A stretch of 64,000 bases of DNA from Hofstenia miamia (GCA_900660155.1 CABFPE010000075.1:951682-1015681), one strand, 5' to 3'. Shown: positions 1 through 13,329, numbered from the stretch's first letter. Numbers and translations are program-made. The notes: generated by a model from the sequence alone, not told the origin.

Positions 1-290
1 CACTTGCTCTATAAATTGCATAAATTGCATTGTAACACAATTTGGAATTAGGCTAACCTAGAATGTGCAATTCAAACGATTTTGTTAAATATTTATCCTT
101 GGGAGATAAACAAGCAGTGTGGGTGATTGGTTTCTAACTGAGAATTTCCTGATTGAAACCGAAATATTTAACACATATTTGCATACAATGGCTACTACAT
201 AGTAACAAAAGATTGATTCTTCTAATAAATTTTTGGTTTTGAGTTTCATGCACTTATTTTTTGAGATTTTACAGACAAATACTAAGACAG

Positions 291-315
291 ATATATATAT
301 ATATATATATATATA
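291..315. repeat. (TA)n microsatellite
   Basis: Uninterrupted AT dinucleotide tract. The window has many such tracts, as expected for a very AT-rich invertebrate genome. Confidence 0.9.
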
Positions 316-2916
316 AAACGAATTTTTAAAACCTAAGAAAAAATTTATTTCTTTGAGTGTAATTATAGGATGAAATTTTTTCTGCCAAAAACCGCAAAGA
401 AATTACTGCTGTGTCAAATCACTAAAGGCGTTCATAAGAAACCAATTATATTTCAATGATTTGATAGACCACTACTTACTTGGCGATTTTTTATGAGAAA
501 AATTTTCTTTTTAATTGATTAATTACTTTTAAGTGTTATTTGGTCTAACCATCTCTTATGATCAAATTTTATGTTCTAACAAAACTACTTTAATGAAAAG
601 GATCAAGATGGTAGACTTTGGTATATTATAAACCTTGGGTAAAGCAACTGCTATTTTTTAATTCATTGAAGATAAAACTTTTTTCGTACGTTTTAAAATA
701 CTAACTTAAAGTTAAACAGAGTTTTGAGACGATCTCTGAATCGACAATCTTTAAATGTGCATAGCAAAATATATTGCAAAATACTTTTTTTGCTATTTCT
801 CATTTGGGTGAAGTGTGCATTTGATGCAACGTAGAAGTTTGTAAAATCTAATCTTTAGAAAAAATAAAAGTTTATCTAAGTAGCTCTAGTGTATGCCGTA
901 CAAATTTGCTAGCGTAATGGGTCGATAACAAAAAACGACGAGTATTAGAAAATAGGAAGTAGTCAATTACATTGTCAAAGAAATTTGGATTCGTAAAGAG
1001 TTAAAAGCTGAGTGAACATTTATACTCATAATTTGGATGACATGGGTTTCGGAGGTTCCTCAAAATTGATACGAGTCTAATTCCAAAGAGCAAGTCACAA
1101 GAATTTTGTCTAAACGGTTGCTGTTTCATACTGCTTGTTCTAGTTGCGTACTAAATTGAAATTAAAATATATTATTATTCATTCCAAAATATGATCAAAC
1201 AATTCACAGATTTGTTATCGAATCATTGTACATATTTATATTACACTGTACATTTCTATATTTTATCAGGCAATACACAAAACAGTAAGCCGAGAAACTT
1301 CGAAGCCCAAAAAACTTGTGCATAATTAAAAACCTCAAAATAAGCAAATGCAACCAAAATACAAAATATGTACTAGATTATTGGTTAAATCCCAGTTACA
1401 CTTTTGAAGTAAACTTATATTGGTAAAGTTACTTTGATAATTGTTTTTAACGCTGAATCTCATGATGTACAAATGTAGATTTTAATACTCGATACTCTCA
1501 TTATCATACTGTGCTAAATAAGTACGAATTATTTAAAAACTTTCTGTGTACTAAATAACTTTTATTTCTGACTTAGGCACGCATCCTGAAAAATTATACG
1601 ACTCCAAAACCCTGTCCTGGTTAGTTATAATTATGAAACTATGAGCATAAAATTAACCATAGTTTAAGTCATAAATAGCTAGTATTAAGCGACGTTTTAC
1701 TATGCGAATGTTCCTTACTATGAATTCGTTTCACCTCACTGCATTGTTAACAGCAAATTTGGAGCCCTTGCTACTTTAAACAATATAAACGTGTTTAATT
1801 AGCATGCTACAATAAGTTCGCAATTAGAAATGTCCAAAACACTGTATTTAATATTAACAAATTATGAATGTGATTCAGTGTTACAACATATTACATAGCA
1901 AGCTAACTATAATTAGCGAGCGCATGAAACAATAATGTATTGTGTTGTAATACGATATTTTAATTTACTGCGAAAAAAGTTAGAGCAACGCAATAATAAG
2001 TCCTGAGAATGTCATAAGTCGTTGCAGATGCAATATAAAATGCTTAATAAGGGCCAAAAATGATCCCTAAAATATTGGATTTAACAGAGGATGAGATGTT
2101 GATATAACAATTATCTACAATACAATGGATAACAGCAAACACATTCAATTCAGCAAAAATGTCACATTTAATATACATTTTCGATTTGAAGCAGTGTAAA
2201 TTTTGTGAAATTTCACCAATTTGAATGTCACGCAATTGACTGTGCTAAGCAACACTGAAAGTAATGTCCCCACTGTTATAATTTACCAAAATAAACACAT
2301 TAGTCGTTAGTAAAGATAACGAAACATACTACGCACATGCATTCACTGAGTTACTGAAATCATTTCTATAAATAAACTACTCCTTTCAGATTTCAGAAGA
2401 AAAAACATTTTAATGAAAACAATGAAAATTATCAAAACAAATTTGAAAATAAGTAGTTTTTTAAAAAATTAGTTTTAATATTTAGTCCAGTTTAAAATAT
2501 CAAATAATTTTCATTTTAGAAAACCAAATTTTACAGTACGAAATATATAAGCTAAACCTGTGATGAACATGAGTTAGATTTGTGTGCTTTATTCCATCAT
2601 AACTAGCAATTTACAACCTCATTTTCAGCCTATTTTCATTTATATTATCCATCTTTATGTGATGAAAAATAATGTGAAATTGCAAAAGGAAGGAACTACT
2701 TATACTAAACTCCTATTTATTTGTGTGCTAAGTTGGAACAAGTTAAATTAGAACACATAATTACTGAATATTCATTAGAAATTTTTGAAAAGAGAATAGT
2801 CACTATCTTAAAAACATTTAATTTAGCCTTTCACTTTTAATATATAATTTATAAGCACTTTAAGTTATTTGTGGCAAATTATAAGTCCTTTAATGGTAAC
2901 ACCTTTTATTTCAGGT

Positions 2917-2918
<2 letters not shown>

Positions 2919-2957
<39 letters not shown>
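2919..2957. repeat. (TA)n microsatellite
   Basis: Uninterrupted AT dinucleotide tract of about 39 bp. Confidence 0.9.
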
Positions 2958-2961
<4 letters not shown>

Positions 2962-3689
2962 TGAACAAGAATATTAAAGATACAAAATGAATGGGTATAC
3001 ATCATATAAATGGAATGGAATTAAACTTCAAATTAACTCATTTTCACTGCAAAATATGTTGTTTTTATCAACTTTGGACAACTAGGCCCATTCGGTGACA
3101 AATTTTCAAATTCTGCTAAATAAACATCGATTAATTTCTCAAGGTTTTTCTTAGAAGTTGTTGTTACATATTCACTGTAAGCAATAGCTTGAGAATGACT
3201 ATTTTGAGAAAAATGTATTTTAGTTTTTATGAAATATGTAATAACGCATTTTTTGGGGAACATTTTCTTTCATAGAATGTATTTTTTGTTCAATCCCGTC
3301 CCGTATTTGTCTATAATAAGGTTTACTCTTCTTAGTTTTTCAGAAATTTTACCATTACAATTCTCAGATAAATTGATTTGGGAAAGTATATCCTCCATAG
3401 AAGAGTGAAAATCAATCATAATTCAACTAATCTTGAAAAGATGCATTTCGAAATTTCTATTTCTGCAATCTGTTTGAAAGAAGTTAGCACAGTTTTATCG
3501 TAATAGGAGAAGAGCATGTCAATTGTGAACTTCATAAATCGAAAAACAAAGGAAACTGAAGAATTATATAAAAGACAAAAATAGTCAAGAATGTAACCTG
3601 CAAGAATGTATGGCATAGCAAAAACTCACAAGAATGTAAAAAATCGACCATAAAGATCTATATTGAACGTAATAGATAATCAAAGCTAT

Positions 3690-4380
3690 CATTTTCATAA
3701 TTATTTAGATTATATTCTCAAACCATTTGTCCTGAAGAGTTAATTGGAAAGTTAAAAGATCTTAGTATCAAAAAGTTGAAAATTTTCATTTTTGTCAGCT
3801 ATGAAGGGAAGTCTCTTTTTACTAATATCTCACTTGAAAAAACTATAAGGCACCTATTGAACATTATTCATAAGAATAATTTAGAAATTGATCAACAAAT
3901 CTTACATCAACTTATAAATTTAGCGTGCAAGCATGTTGATTTTACAATAAATAATATCTTATACCGGTAAATTGATGCCAATGGGATCTTTTTTAAGCCC
4001 TACTATGGCTAATTTTGCAATGAACATAATTGAAACTGAAATAGAAAGTCATGAATATCAACTCATCCTTTATTATCAAAATGCTGCATGTAAAACAAAA
4101 GAAGCTGATAATTTTCTAAGTTTTTTAAATATCCTCTGTGAAAGAAATTCAATTTATAATTGATTATGAAATTGATGGCAGCTTAAATTTTCTGAATATA
4201 ACAATACTAAAGAATAAAAGTGAATAAATTAAAATTGGCATACAAAATCTACAAAAAACAGATCTTTATATACTGTTCAATTCATACTGTGAAGTTCATA
4301 AAAATACTGTTAAATGTCTAGTAGATAGAGTATTTAACAAAGAGCCTAAACAAACTTATTAATTATTAATGCACAATTTA
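3690..4380 (+). mobile_element. Penelope-like element, reverse transcriptase part
   Basis: Translated in + frames, this stretch carries the ordered signature of Penelope-like RTs: a leader resembling YLDYILKPF, then GKSLFTNISLEKTI (family SLFTNIPLEETI), then PMGSFLSPTMANFAMNIIETE (family MGSPLSPxxANxFM..E), then DGSLNFLNITILKNKSE and a segment ending LVDRVFNKEP (family K..L..RA). The order and spacing fit the palm and thumb of a PLE RT. The reading frame is interrupted, so it is not active. The homology stops at the (AAT)n tract, and the missing endonuclease part resumes near 8,190, so this and that segment are probably one element split by a later LINE. The N-terminal region was not found. 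Confidence 0.8.
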
Positions 4381-4381
4381 A

Positions 4382-4382
<1 letters not shown>

Positions 4383-4432
<50 letters not shown>
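4383..4432. repeat. (AAT)n tract at 5' side of the Dong-like LINE
   Basis: About 16 AAT units lie directly between the Penelope-like RT and the start of LINE homology. A similar tract closes the LINE at 8,169-8,188. Elements of the Dong/R4 group are known to insert in TAA-type microsatellites, so this may be the original target or a product of the insertion. Confidence 0.9.
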
Positions 4433-4719
4433 GAGTGAAACTGAAAGAAAAGGCCCTCAGTCCCCGGCAGGCCTTAAATGGTCAGAGGATGCGAAGAATC
4501 TCCGGTCAGGTGGACTCCACAATCGGGAGTGTGGACTCGAGAAGTGGCAGTATAGGATCCACACAGACCAATGGACAACGGCACAAATGGACAGATGAGC
4601 AGAACAGAACAGCATTGGAGTGTTACAGAAGAAGCAGGCCAGATGAGAGGGGTTACAGGAAGAGAATGTTGGAAGAATGGAGGAAGGCAGAAACAGGATT
4701 AGAAGTTACAGAGCAGAGG

Positions 4720-5719
4720 NNNNNNNNNNNNNNNNNNNNNNNNNNNNNNNNNNNNNNNNNNNNNNNNNNNNNNNNNNNNNNNNNNNNNNNNNNNNNNNNN
4801 NNNNNNNNNNNNNNNNNNNNNNNNNNNNNNNNNNNNNNNNNNNNNNNNNNNNNNNNNNNNNNNNNNNNNNNNNNNNNNNNNNNNNNNNNNNNNNNNNNNN
4901 NNNNNNNNNNNNNNNNNNNNNNNNNNNNNNNNNNNNNNNNNNNNNNNNNNNNNNNNNNNNNNNNNNNNNNNNNNNNNNNNNNNNNNNNNNNNNNNNNNNN
5001 NNNNNNNNNNNNNNNNNNNNNNNNNNNNNNNNNNNNNNNNNNNNNNNNNNNNNNNNNNNNNNNNNNNNNNNNNNNNNNNNNNNNNNNNNNNNNNNNNNNN
5101 NNNNNNNNNNNNNNNNNNNNNNNNNNNNNNNNNNNNNNNNNNNNNNNNNNNNNNNNNNNNNNNNNNNNNNNNNNNNNNNNNNNNNNNNNNNNNNNNNNNN
5201 NNNNNNNNNNNNNNNNNNNNNNNNNNNNNNNNNNNNNNNNNNNNNNNNNNNNNNNNNNNNNNNNNNNNNNNNNNNNNNNNNNNNNNNNNNNNNNNNNNNN
5301 NNNNNNNNNNNNNNNNNNNNNNNNNNNNNNNNNNNNNNNNNNNNNNNNNNNNNNNNNNNNNNNNNNNNNNNNNNNNNNNNNNNNNNNNNNNNNNNNNNNN
5401 NNNNNNNNNNNNNNNNNNNNNNNNNNNNNNNNNNNNNNNNNNNNNNNNNNNNNNNNNNNNNNNNNNNNNNNNNNNNNNNNNNNNNNNNNNNNNNNNNNNN
5501 NNNNNNNNNNNNNNNNNNNNNNNNNNNNNNNNNNNNNNNNNNNNNNNNNNNNNNNNNNNNNNNNNNNNNNNNNNNNNNNNNNNNNNNNNNNNNNNNNNNN
5601 NNNNNNNNNNNNNNNNNNNNNNNNNNNNNNNNNNNNNNNNNNNNNNNNNNNNNNNNNNNNNNNNNNNNNNNNNNNNNNNNNNNNNNNNNNNNNNNNNNNN
5701 NNNNNNNNNNNNNNNNNNN
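4720..5719. other. Assembly gap, 1,000 N
   Basis: Exactly 1,000 unknown bases, probably a placeholder of arbitrary size. It hides the reverse transcriptase core of the Dong-like LINE. Confidence 0.98.
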
Positions 5720-5733
5720 GGAGGTCACTAAGC

Positions 5734-6273
5734 AGTTAAGGAAGATAAGAACTGAGAGTGAAGGAAAGAAGGTATACCAGAGTAGGATGGAATTAGAGAG
5801 ACAAACAAGGTATAGGCAGAAGGCAATGCATGGGGAATACTGGAGGAACACAGAGAAGTGTGACAGAGAAGAGAGCAACAAGTGGTTAAAGAAGGCAGGA
5901 CTGAAGAGAGAAACAGAAGCACTGATAATGGCAGCACAGGAGCAAGCAATAAGAACAAACTGGGTGAAGAAGCATATAGACAGAAGAGTAGAAGTAAGTA
6001 ATAANAGGAGTTAAGGAAGATAAGAACTGAGAGTGAAGGAAAGAAGGTATACCAGAGTAGGATGGAATTAGAGAGACAAACAAGGTATAGGCAGAAGGCA
6101 ATGCATGGAGAATACTGGAGGAACACAGAGAAGTGTGACAGAGAAGAGAGCAACAAGTGGTTAAAGAAGGCAGGACTGAAGAGAGAAACAGAAGCACTGA
6201 TAATGGCAGCACAGGAGCAAGCAATAAGAACAAACTGGGTGAAGCAGCATATAGAGAGAAGAGTAGAAGTAAG
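5734..6273 (+). repeat. Near-identical double copy of a LINE segment around a single N
   Basis: 5,734-5,998 and 6,009-6,273 carry the same 265 bp at an offset of 275, with a few differences (gggg/gaga in the GEYWRN region, aag/cag and gac/gag near the end). A lone N at 6,005 separates them. Either two haplotypes or two LINE copies were butted together by the assembler, or this is a genuine tandem duplication. The lone N favours an assembly join. Confidence 0.85.
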
Positions 6274-7740
6274 TGGTAAGTGTAGGTTATGTAAGAAATA
6301 GGCGGAGACAGTAGATCATCTGATAGCAGGGTGTGAGATGTTGGCGCAGAATGAGTATTAGTTCAGGTATGACAAGGTGGGACGAATGGTACATTGGAGC
6401 TTGAGCAGGCAGCATGGGTTAGAACCAGAAGACAAGTGGTATGAGCACAAGCCACAGGGAGTCATAGAAATGATAAGGTTAAGATACTGTGGGACTTCAA
6501 CATCCAGACAAGCAAGGTAATAGAAGCACGGAGGCCAGACATAGTAGTGGTAGACAAATAGAAAAGCTTGGGAACAGTGATAGACATAGCAGTACCAAAC
6601 GACAGGAATATAGAAAGTAAGGAAAAAGAGAAGATAGACAAGTACAGAGAGTTAGCAGAGGAAATAGAAAGGCTCACAACAAGACAATGCATCATGCAAA
6701 TTGTTCTGATGAAATTTATTCCATTATTTATACTCAGTATAAGACAAAATTTTGTGGATCCGTTACATGAAATCCGCGATCCTATTGAGTTTTTTTATTC
6801 CAAGTTAGAGTCATATGGGACTGTTAATCTTGTACACAGTTCAGTGGCAGGAAAGTTGTTGGGCCTGTGTAATATGTAAATAATGTCTAAATGATTTCGC
6901 TTGCTCTATTTCATAAATTAAATTGCAAATGAAAATACCAATTTAATATGTTATCACCTCAATAATCTAGATCGACTCATCACAAACGAAACCTCTTTGA
7001 TTATAATCAAATAATTATTGCAATATATAAATAATTATTGTTTTTTGCAGAGGATTCGTAATTTGTAAATAATTCCACCATTGATGTATTACCATGATAT
7101 TTATTTGCCCAAAAAGAGAATAAATAACAACTTCCTTGATTATAGAAACTAAGTTAGGGCAGAAGTCTTGGATAAAGGTAGATTTCCCATAGCTAATGTA
7201 TAATTAACTCAGTTTGTTGAAGGCTCTCTTATGTAACAACTGCAAAGAAACTTTTGAGGCTTATAGAAAAGCTCTTTTTCTAAATAATATTTTATTTCGA
7301 AAGAAATAGATACAGTTTGATATAGATTCAAATGCTCATAATAGGCTAAGCTTATATGCTGAGAAAATTTGTGAAAATTTTGTGAATTACATGCATGAAT
7401 GAAGAAATATTGTGGATGCTAATCAAAGTTTTTTCAAAATTATTGCATAAATTTTCAAATTCCTATTAAATACATGCATATCTTGATATCTGGCAATACG
7501 TTAACATTAATTCGCTGCAAAACATTCAAAATGCAAAACAAATGAAAATGTCAAAAACTGATAATTAGATTTTTTAAATTATTCACTTATTACGAAACCT
7601 CATGTTACCGTTTGAACTACTTGCTGTATTTTGTTACTCTTTCTATTCATGTATTTCAATTGCTTAGAACATGTTCAAAGTGTTGCGATACGCATAGCCT
7701 TTGAATACTAAATTTTGAAGTGAACTGAATTAATGGATGA
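6226..7740 (+). repeat. 1,515-bp duplicated block, copy 1
   Basis: This block matches 23,310-24,824 at a constant offset of 17,084; the stretches compared by eye were identical, including inherited stop codons in the LINE. It joins about 445 bp of Dong-like LINE 3' sequence to about 1,070 bp of unrelated AT-rich DNA (6,672-7,740). In this copy the block is followed at once by a second run of the LINE starting at 7,741, while copy 2 continues into unrelated sequence. Confidence 0.9.
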
Positions 7741-8168
7741 TTAAGATACTGTGGGACTTCAATATCCAGACAAGCAAGGTAATAGAAGCACGGAGGCCAG
7801 ACATAGTAGTGGTAGACAAATAGAAAAGCTTGGGAACAGTGATAGACATAGCAGTACCAAACGACAGAAACGTAGAAAGCAAGGAGAAAGAGAAGATAGA
7901 CAAGTACAGAGAGTTGGCAGAGGAAATAGAAAGGAAGTTAAAGAAAGTTGAAGTGGTCCCAGTAGTTGTAGGAGCACTAGGAGCAGTGAGTAAGAAGCAT
8001 AAGAGATACTTGGAGGAGCTGGGAGTACCAAAGTGGGGAGGAGCAGTAGCACAGAAGGCAGCATTGTTAGGAACAGCTAGAGTCCTGAGGAAAGCTCTCA
8101 GACTCCCTGGGAACTGGTGAGTTCCCCGAGCTGAGAGGAATACCAGCATGAAGCTGTGTGAAGTAAGA

Positions 8169-8188
8169 GATAATAATAATAATAATAA
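8169..8188. repeat. (ATA)n tail of the Dong-like LINE
   Basis: About six ATA units directly follow the short LINE 3' UTR. With 4,383-4,432 it brackets the LINE in trinucleotide repeats. Confidence 0.9.
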
Positions 8189-8189
8189 A

Positions 8190-8690
8190 ACAACGAAGTG
8201 ATAAAAAAACAAAGATATTTTAAACGTTACCTTATATAAAAAGAATGCAACAACATAAAAGAAACAACTCAAAATTCTAAATGAAGATTTACCATCATCA
8301 AAAATTTGTCCAATATATTAACATGAATTAAAACACAAGATATTTTCACAAACAAAGATAAAGTTCCCATTGACTGGTCATCTGGACTCGTCTATATTTA
8401 CTGCGATGAAAGCAATTATTCATACATCGCCGAGATCACACGACACTTAAGTAGCAGAATAGAAGAGCACATGCGATGTCATCTTAATTCCAAAATGTTT
8501 TTTCATGCTAACGATGAAAATATCTAAGACAATACTTGGCAAACTACTCAAATCAGAGAAATTAATAATTTGAAAATCATTATAGTATCTATATGTATTT
8601 AAACATTTTTATTAGAGAAACGCCAATTTAATTCAATAGATAAAAGGGGTGGAAAATTTTTATATTGAGTTTGCTGAAACGGAATAGAAA
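8190..8690 (+). mobile_element. Penelope-like element, GIY-YIG endonuclease part
   Basis: From about 8,358 the + strand reads WSSGLVYIYCDESNYSYIAE followed by ITRHLSSRIEEHMRCH. This fits the PLE endonuclease pattern (S.vVYki.C..C...YIGeT.r.L..R..EH), in which GIY-YIG enzymes keep a conserved Arg and Glu. A further stretch (NTWQTTQIREINNLKIIIV) fits the family's downstream region. It lies just beyond the 3' end of the Dong-like LINE and continues the PLE that stops near 4,380. The family's Gly of YIGeT reads Ala here and the frame ends early, so it is a remnant. Confidence 0.75.
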
Positions 8691-11206
8691 GGCACTAACC
8701 ATTGGATCATTTTACTAGTAAATTTGATTGTCCGAAAAGTAAATTATTCCTTTCCTAAGTTCAAACATTAGATGTGGTACTACGGAACGAGTAGTTCAGA
8801 TTCACATTTAATGTAACTGAATATTTAGTAGATAATTGATACGTATAGTAATGCCGAAAAACAATTTTTAATCGAAAATAAATTTTTGCCGAAATTTTAG
8901 AAGAGAAATATGTTTGGAAACATCATACTGGTGCGCAAATACAGGTTAGGGGTAATACCCCATAGCGTATTGACACGATTTTATACTTCTGTAAATTGAA
9001 AATTACACCCTTTTCAATATATGCCCACAAACGTTCCCACCAAACTCAAAATTGAATATGTAGAATTTTAACTTGCAATTTTGTAATAGACCTCAATTCA
9101 AATTAAAATATTTTGAAATGACATGAAAAATCATGAAAATTCACTGTAGATTTCCAGTTCTAGGTATGATGGCAGCTATTTTTGCACAATTTTTATACCA
9201 CATTTTGTTAGTAATTAGTTTGAAATCGATATTTAGCCAATGATTTTTAAATAAGTTCCACGCTTCTTTAAAGGACTATTGAAATACGTATTATACACAT
9301 TTGAAAACATTACGACAAATTATTTTTCTGTAATAATATCACAAATTGTTCTCTAGAATTTCATCGGGCTACTTGTAATGAAGGACTAGATTGAAAAATT
9401 TACTTGTAGTCAAGTTCATGAAGTAGTCAAATGCATGAAGTTTGCTGTTCTACTTGAAAGATACAAAACATTTTTACATATTTTCGAACAAATGTTTCAA
9501 GGCCTTCAAATTCTTTCCATTCCCAATGTTCATGCGAATCAAAATTTCTAAAAACCAGCTATTTCGATGGACTACTAATGTAGAACACAAAGTTCGAATT
9601 GATCGCCAAACGCTGGGAACGAAAATTTCGCGCAAAGTTGTCACCCACAAAGGTTTGCGATCTCGCGGCGAAAAAGTAAATGAAAAAGAAGCACCTCTAT
9701 CTTAGGTGCAATATCTTCAGATTTTGAATATTTAAACTGATTTTAAAGAAAACATCGCAATTTCAAAAATTTCCTTCAACATTTCGATATAAATAGCAAA
9801 ATCAGGTAAATACAGAGCAATAAGAAGCAATACAAGAAATAATAAATTTGCACTAATTTTATGTAGACAATATTCTATCAGTTGCTGGGCTGTCTTTTAG
9901 TGGTGGGTGTTTATGGGAAAATTAGGAAAAACTTCAAAGCGAATGGTGGGGGGAGGAAATTCTTAAACATTAAAATTGAATTCTTTCTACTGACATGTTC
10001 TAATAAACCTTTCTCGAACCATGACGCCAAGTAAATTATATTTCTTAAAAACTAATACTTCTAGTGCAGATGTACTTGCTAGTCATGCTGACAATCTTCT
10101 ATAGGAAGATGGCAAATTTTAACATCATCTTGTGGCAGATAGTTATTTTTAAATCGCAGTGCTATTGACAAGCTTACTTCAAAAAGTGTGTCTATTAGGA
10201 ATAGTGAAAAGGCAGAATTGGAAAATGTAAATATCTATATAGTAGTTCTTGATATTAACCTGTGCTTAACAAGATGGCTAAACAATGGAGTTGTTACTGC
10301 AATTTCAACTCTTTATCAAAAACCTATTCCTAACATTACTTTATTGGAACCTTGTTACATTTAGTAAAGAGAATAAATTTGACAATAAAAAACGGAATTG
10401 CCAGACAGCTCTAAACTTTGCTGAATTGTATCAAATAACACAAATTATCATACAAAATAATAATGGATATCGGTAGCTCAGTTCGCTGTAAGACCCCTGT
10501 ATATATTATTGTTTAAAAATGAATAATACATTCAAAGAATTCGTAGTAATTATGCCAGTTAATGTCAGTTTTACCCTCGCGTGCATTTTGTATACCAACA
10601 AGATATTTGCTGTTTCTTTGAAGAAACTTTAAAAAGAGTGCTGAAATGGAGGATCCTCGAACTTCATTCTAAATTGATACATATCACGCGCATGCCTTGT
10701 TTAAGGAGATGTTACTTCCCACTGCATTTATATAAGCTTATTGCAATGTAATGTTATAAATAAATGTCGATTAACATTTCTGAAAATTGTATAAAGCATT
10801 AAAAGCTGAGAAATTTTGCAAACAGGCGAACAAAAGCTGGGCAGTTTTTCTTTCCCCCAACAAACTAACTAAAAAATTAAGTAACAATCTACGGGAGGGA
10901 CCTTATAAGACTTGAATATTTCAAAACCAAATGCGCTTTACAAAGCGTACAGTAATAGAAAATTGCATGACACAAAATGAACCCAGCAAACTTCTCTTGA
11001 GGTAGCACGATAAATTTTAACCTTAGATACCCATGGATAGAGGTGCCGATCATGGTTTGTTGCCCTACCATCATGTAACATATTATGGATGTCTTAGTGG
11101 TATGTTAGGATTGCCATTATGGATAGTAAACTCAAATATATGGACAATGGAAATCCATAAATTTATTATATACAGAATTTATATTAAGTTTCAAGCAAAT
11201 TGTGTC

Positions 11207-11320
11207 ATATATCAACATTAATAATAATTGAATGGGTAAATATATATTTACATATTGTTTTGAATATATCAACATTAATAATAATTGAATGGGTAAATAT
11301 ATATTTACATATTGTTTTGA
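11207..11320. repeat. 57-bp tandem repeat, two exact units
   Basis: 11,207-11,263 and 11,264-11,320 are the same 57 bases, each beginning atatatcaacattaataata. The period is a multiple of three, so a minus-strand frame shows a repeated 19-residue peptide; this is a by-product and not evidence for coding. Confidence 0.95.
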
Positions 11321-12630
11321 ACAAAACAATTTTGATAAGATAACTTTTAAAAAGCAGCTTCAGGAGATTGTTTAACCTTGCTCTAACAAATTTGTTGTAT
11401 TGGAAAACGAAGAAAAAATAATTGATTTCTTTTAAATTTGTTTCTGAATGTCTCAAAATGCTTCTGCGATCTAGTGAATTGCTGGTACCTTGTATGCATT
11501 TTGCTAAATATTAGAAATTACTATAATAAAATGCTATTACCAAGCGCATCATACATATATTTCATAATCATTAATCATATTTTACATAATGGCCATTAGG
11601 ACCAATATAATATGGTCATTATGGATGGATGAAAACTTCAACTTGCCATAAATGGCTATGGCTTTACTATAAACAGCAACATGCAATATCCGTGCGACAG
11701 GAAGGCATTGCAAAACGCAAGAAAACTAGCTGATAAGAAAAGATTTATACATAATCATACTCATTTTTGAGGCTATGTATTCATTGAAGTACTCCAAGAA
11801 ACAATATTTATAATGCACTCAATTTTTGGGGAACCTTATAAATGAAATCTGGGATGATATTACCAGAGCCCTCTTTTCTGTTGCTTTATAACTGAATTTC
11901 TAATGCTTCATATCACAAAATCTGCTTTATACTTACATTTGACACAGCAGATTTCTTAACAAGTACCATTGATAATTTACCAGGGTCTGGAAATTCAATG
12001 CACTGTATATAATTCTCAGAAGACACGTATTTTAACAAGCTCTTTCACCATATGGATAAAATGGTGAACAATAATTGTGAATTGATCAAATGACAGCGAT
12101 AACTGCAAAATCTCGGATGAATTTAACTGGCGATTAACTGTAACTTGGACTCGAATTTAGGAGGACTTCCCGCAAACGGAACTGAAATTCAGATAGGTAC
12201 TTTAATCAGCTGATTTAGAACTTCTTTAAAATTCAACAACTGTTCTTTGGCTATTTTTTCACTAATTAATAATATATGGTGACTGCAATTAATAAAACAT
12301 AGATAACTGTAGAGCAACGCCACCCATAGAGGAGAAATTTACTGATGTATCAAATATTTCGAATATGGCTCTATATTAAGTGAATAATTAATAACAAATA
12401 ATATATGCGCATATTAATTGGAATGTCTTTCACTAAAGTATTAGTAGGAACAGTTTCATTATTTTTTCTCCAACTGTGTATGTAAAAGAAGTTTTAGTTT
12501 CATTGGTCATTTATAAATTGGCCCTGAACATTAGCCATTATATATCGGAAGCAACATTGTACAAAATAGCCTTAAATTGTATTTAGCTAATAGAAACATA
12601 TTTGGTTGGTAGCTTACTGACACGCCACGA

Positions 12631-12650
12631 TATATATATATATATATATA
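12631..12650. repeat. (TA)n microsatellite
   Basis: Short uninterrupted TA tract. Confidence 0.9.
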
Positions 12651-13329
12651 CTCATAAATTCACGGGCAAAAAATAATTTTTCAATGCATCAATCACCACT
12701 ACAAATACTGAAAAAAATATTAAGTACTAAGACTCAATAGAAAAATTTAGCAAAGTAGTACTTAATATAATGCAATAGACAATGCATTTTTAACGACAAT
12801 AACGCACTTGACTCATTCGAAAATTTTGTATAGTAGTTAAAAGCCGCACACACGCAATAAATTTATATTAGAAATATATTATTATTACTTTGTAACACAC
12901 ATGTAGCATTGTATTAGTAATTTACAGCAATAAATTGGCTTTGACTCTAATTGTTAAAAAAAAATAAAAACGTTGTTATAGTGTGCACAAGAAAATAACA
13001 TAATATATACAAAATCAAATAACATTTTGAAAATAGAAAGATTAATACAATCTACTAAAGATTTTAAAATGCATTCATTCAAAAATTTAGTCAAAAAATT
13101 TCTGAATATACTGATATGCAAACTACAAACCGGTTTCTTTGGAAACCGTTAACTTTAAAATCCACTAGAAAATAGTTCGCAGTTTTTATTATTATACTAA
13201 CTAAAATAAATAAAATATATTTTTAAAAAGCAAGTGCCAAGTATTTAATTGCAATATGCAATAAAATATTTTGTTAAATCTTGATTTATATTAAAAATTT
13301 TTGCAAGATATTTTGAGCAACATACGCAA

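Larger units (their letters stand above)
1..3689. other. AT-rich intergenic DNA, no gene recognised
   Basis: No open frame here resembles a known protein and no splice-linked set of frames was found. It holds two (TA)n tracts, near 291-315 and 2,919-2,957. A minus-strand frame at 3,033-3,263 (76 codons, Lys/Ser/Asn-rich) lies shortly before the Penelope-like remnant; I do not recognise it and it may be chance or a piece of an older element. Confidence 0.6.
4433..8168 (+). mobile_element. Dong/R4-clade LINE with restriction-like endonuclease, mosaic and gapped
   Basis: A site-targeting non-LTR retrotransposon in + orientation. The 5' part (4,433-4,719) encodes KWTDEQNRTALECYRRSRP and GYRKRMLEEWRK, a signature seen at the N-terminus of such elements. 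A 1,000-base run of N follows. After it come the C-terminal region (LKRETEALIMAAQEQAIRTNWVK), a CCHC knuckle (CRLCKK..ETVDHLIAGC, C-x2-C-x8-H-x4-C) near 6,275-6,330 and the restriction-like endonuclease (RRPDIVVVDK then VIDIAVP, fitting PD-x12-14-D). The 3' end (VVPVVVGALGAVSKKHKRYLEELG, then ALLGTARVLRKAL) stops at 8,120, followed by a short 3' UTR and (ATA)n. The frame is broken, for instance by a stop straight after CRLCKK. A foreign stretch, 6,672-7,740, interrupts the endonuclease region, and 193 bp of it repeat afterwards. Confidence 0.85.

Noticed and set aside
4369-6301. Long open frames of 390-456 codons across 4,720-5,719 on both strands
   Set aside because: They are open only because the 1,000 N bases contain no stops. 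Only the real LINE-derived ends were kept.
9442-9705. 87-codon frame with a GC-richer end
   Set aside because: No recognisable domain, no splice partners and no conserved motif; kept as intergenic.
10461-10505. tRNA-like A box (GGTAGCTCAGTTCG) near 10,471
   Set aside because: No B box, no cloverleaf pairing and no CCA-side stem were found; probably chance or a very old tRNA-derived repeat.
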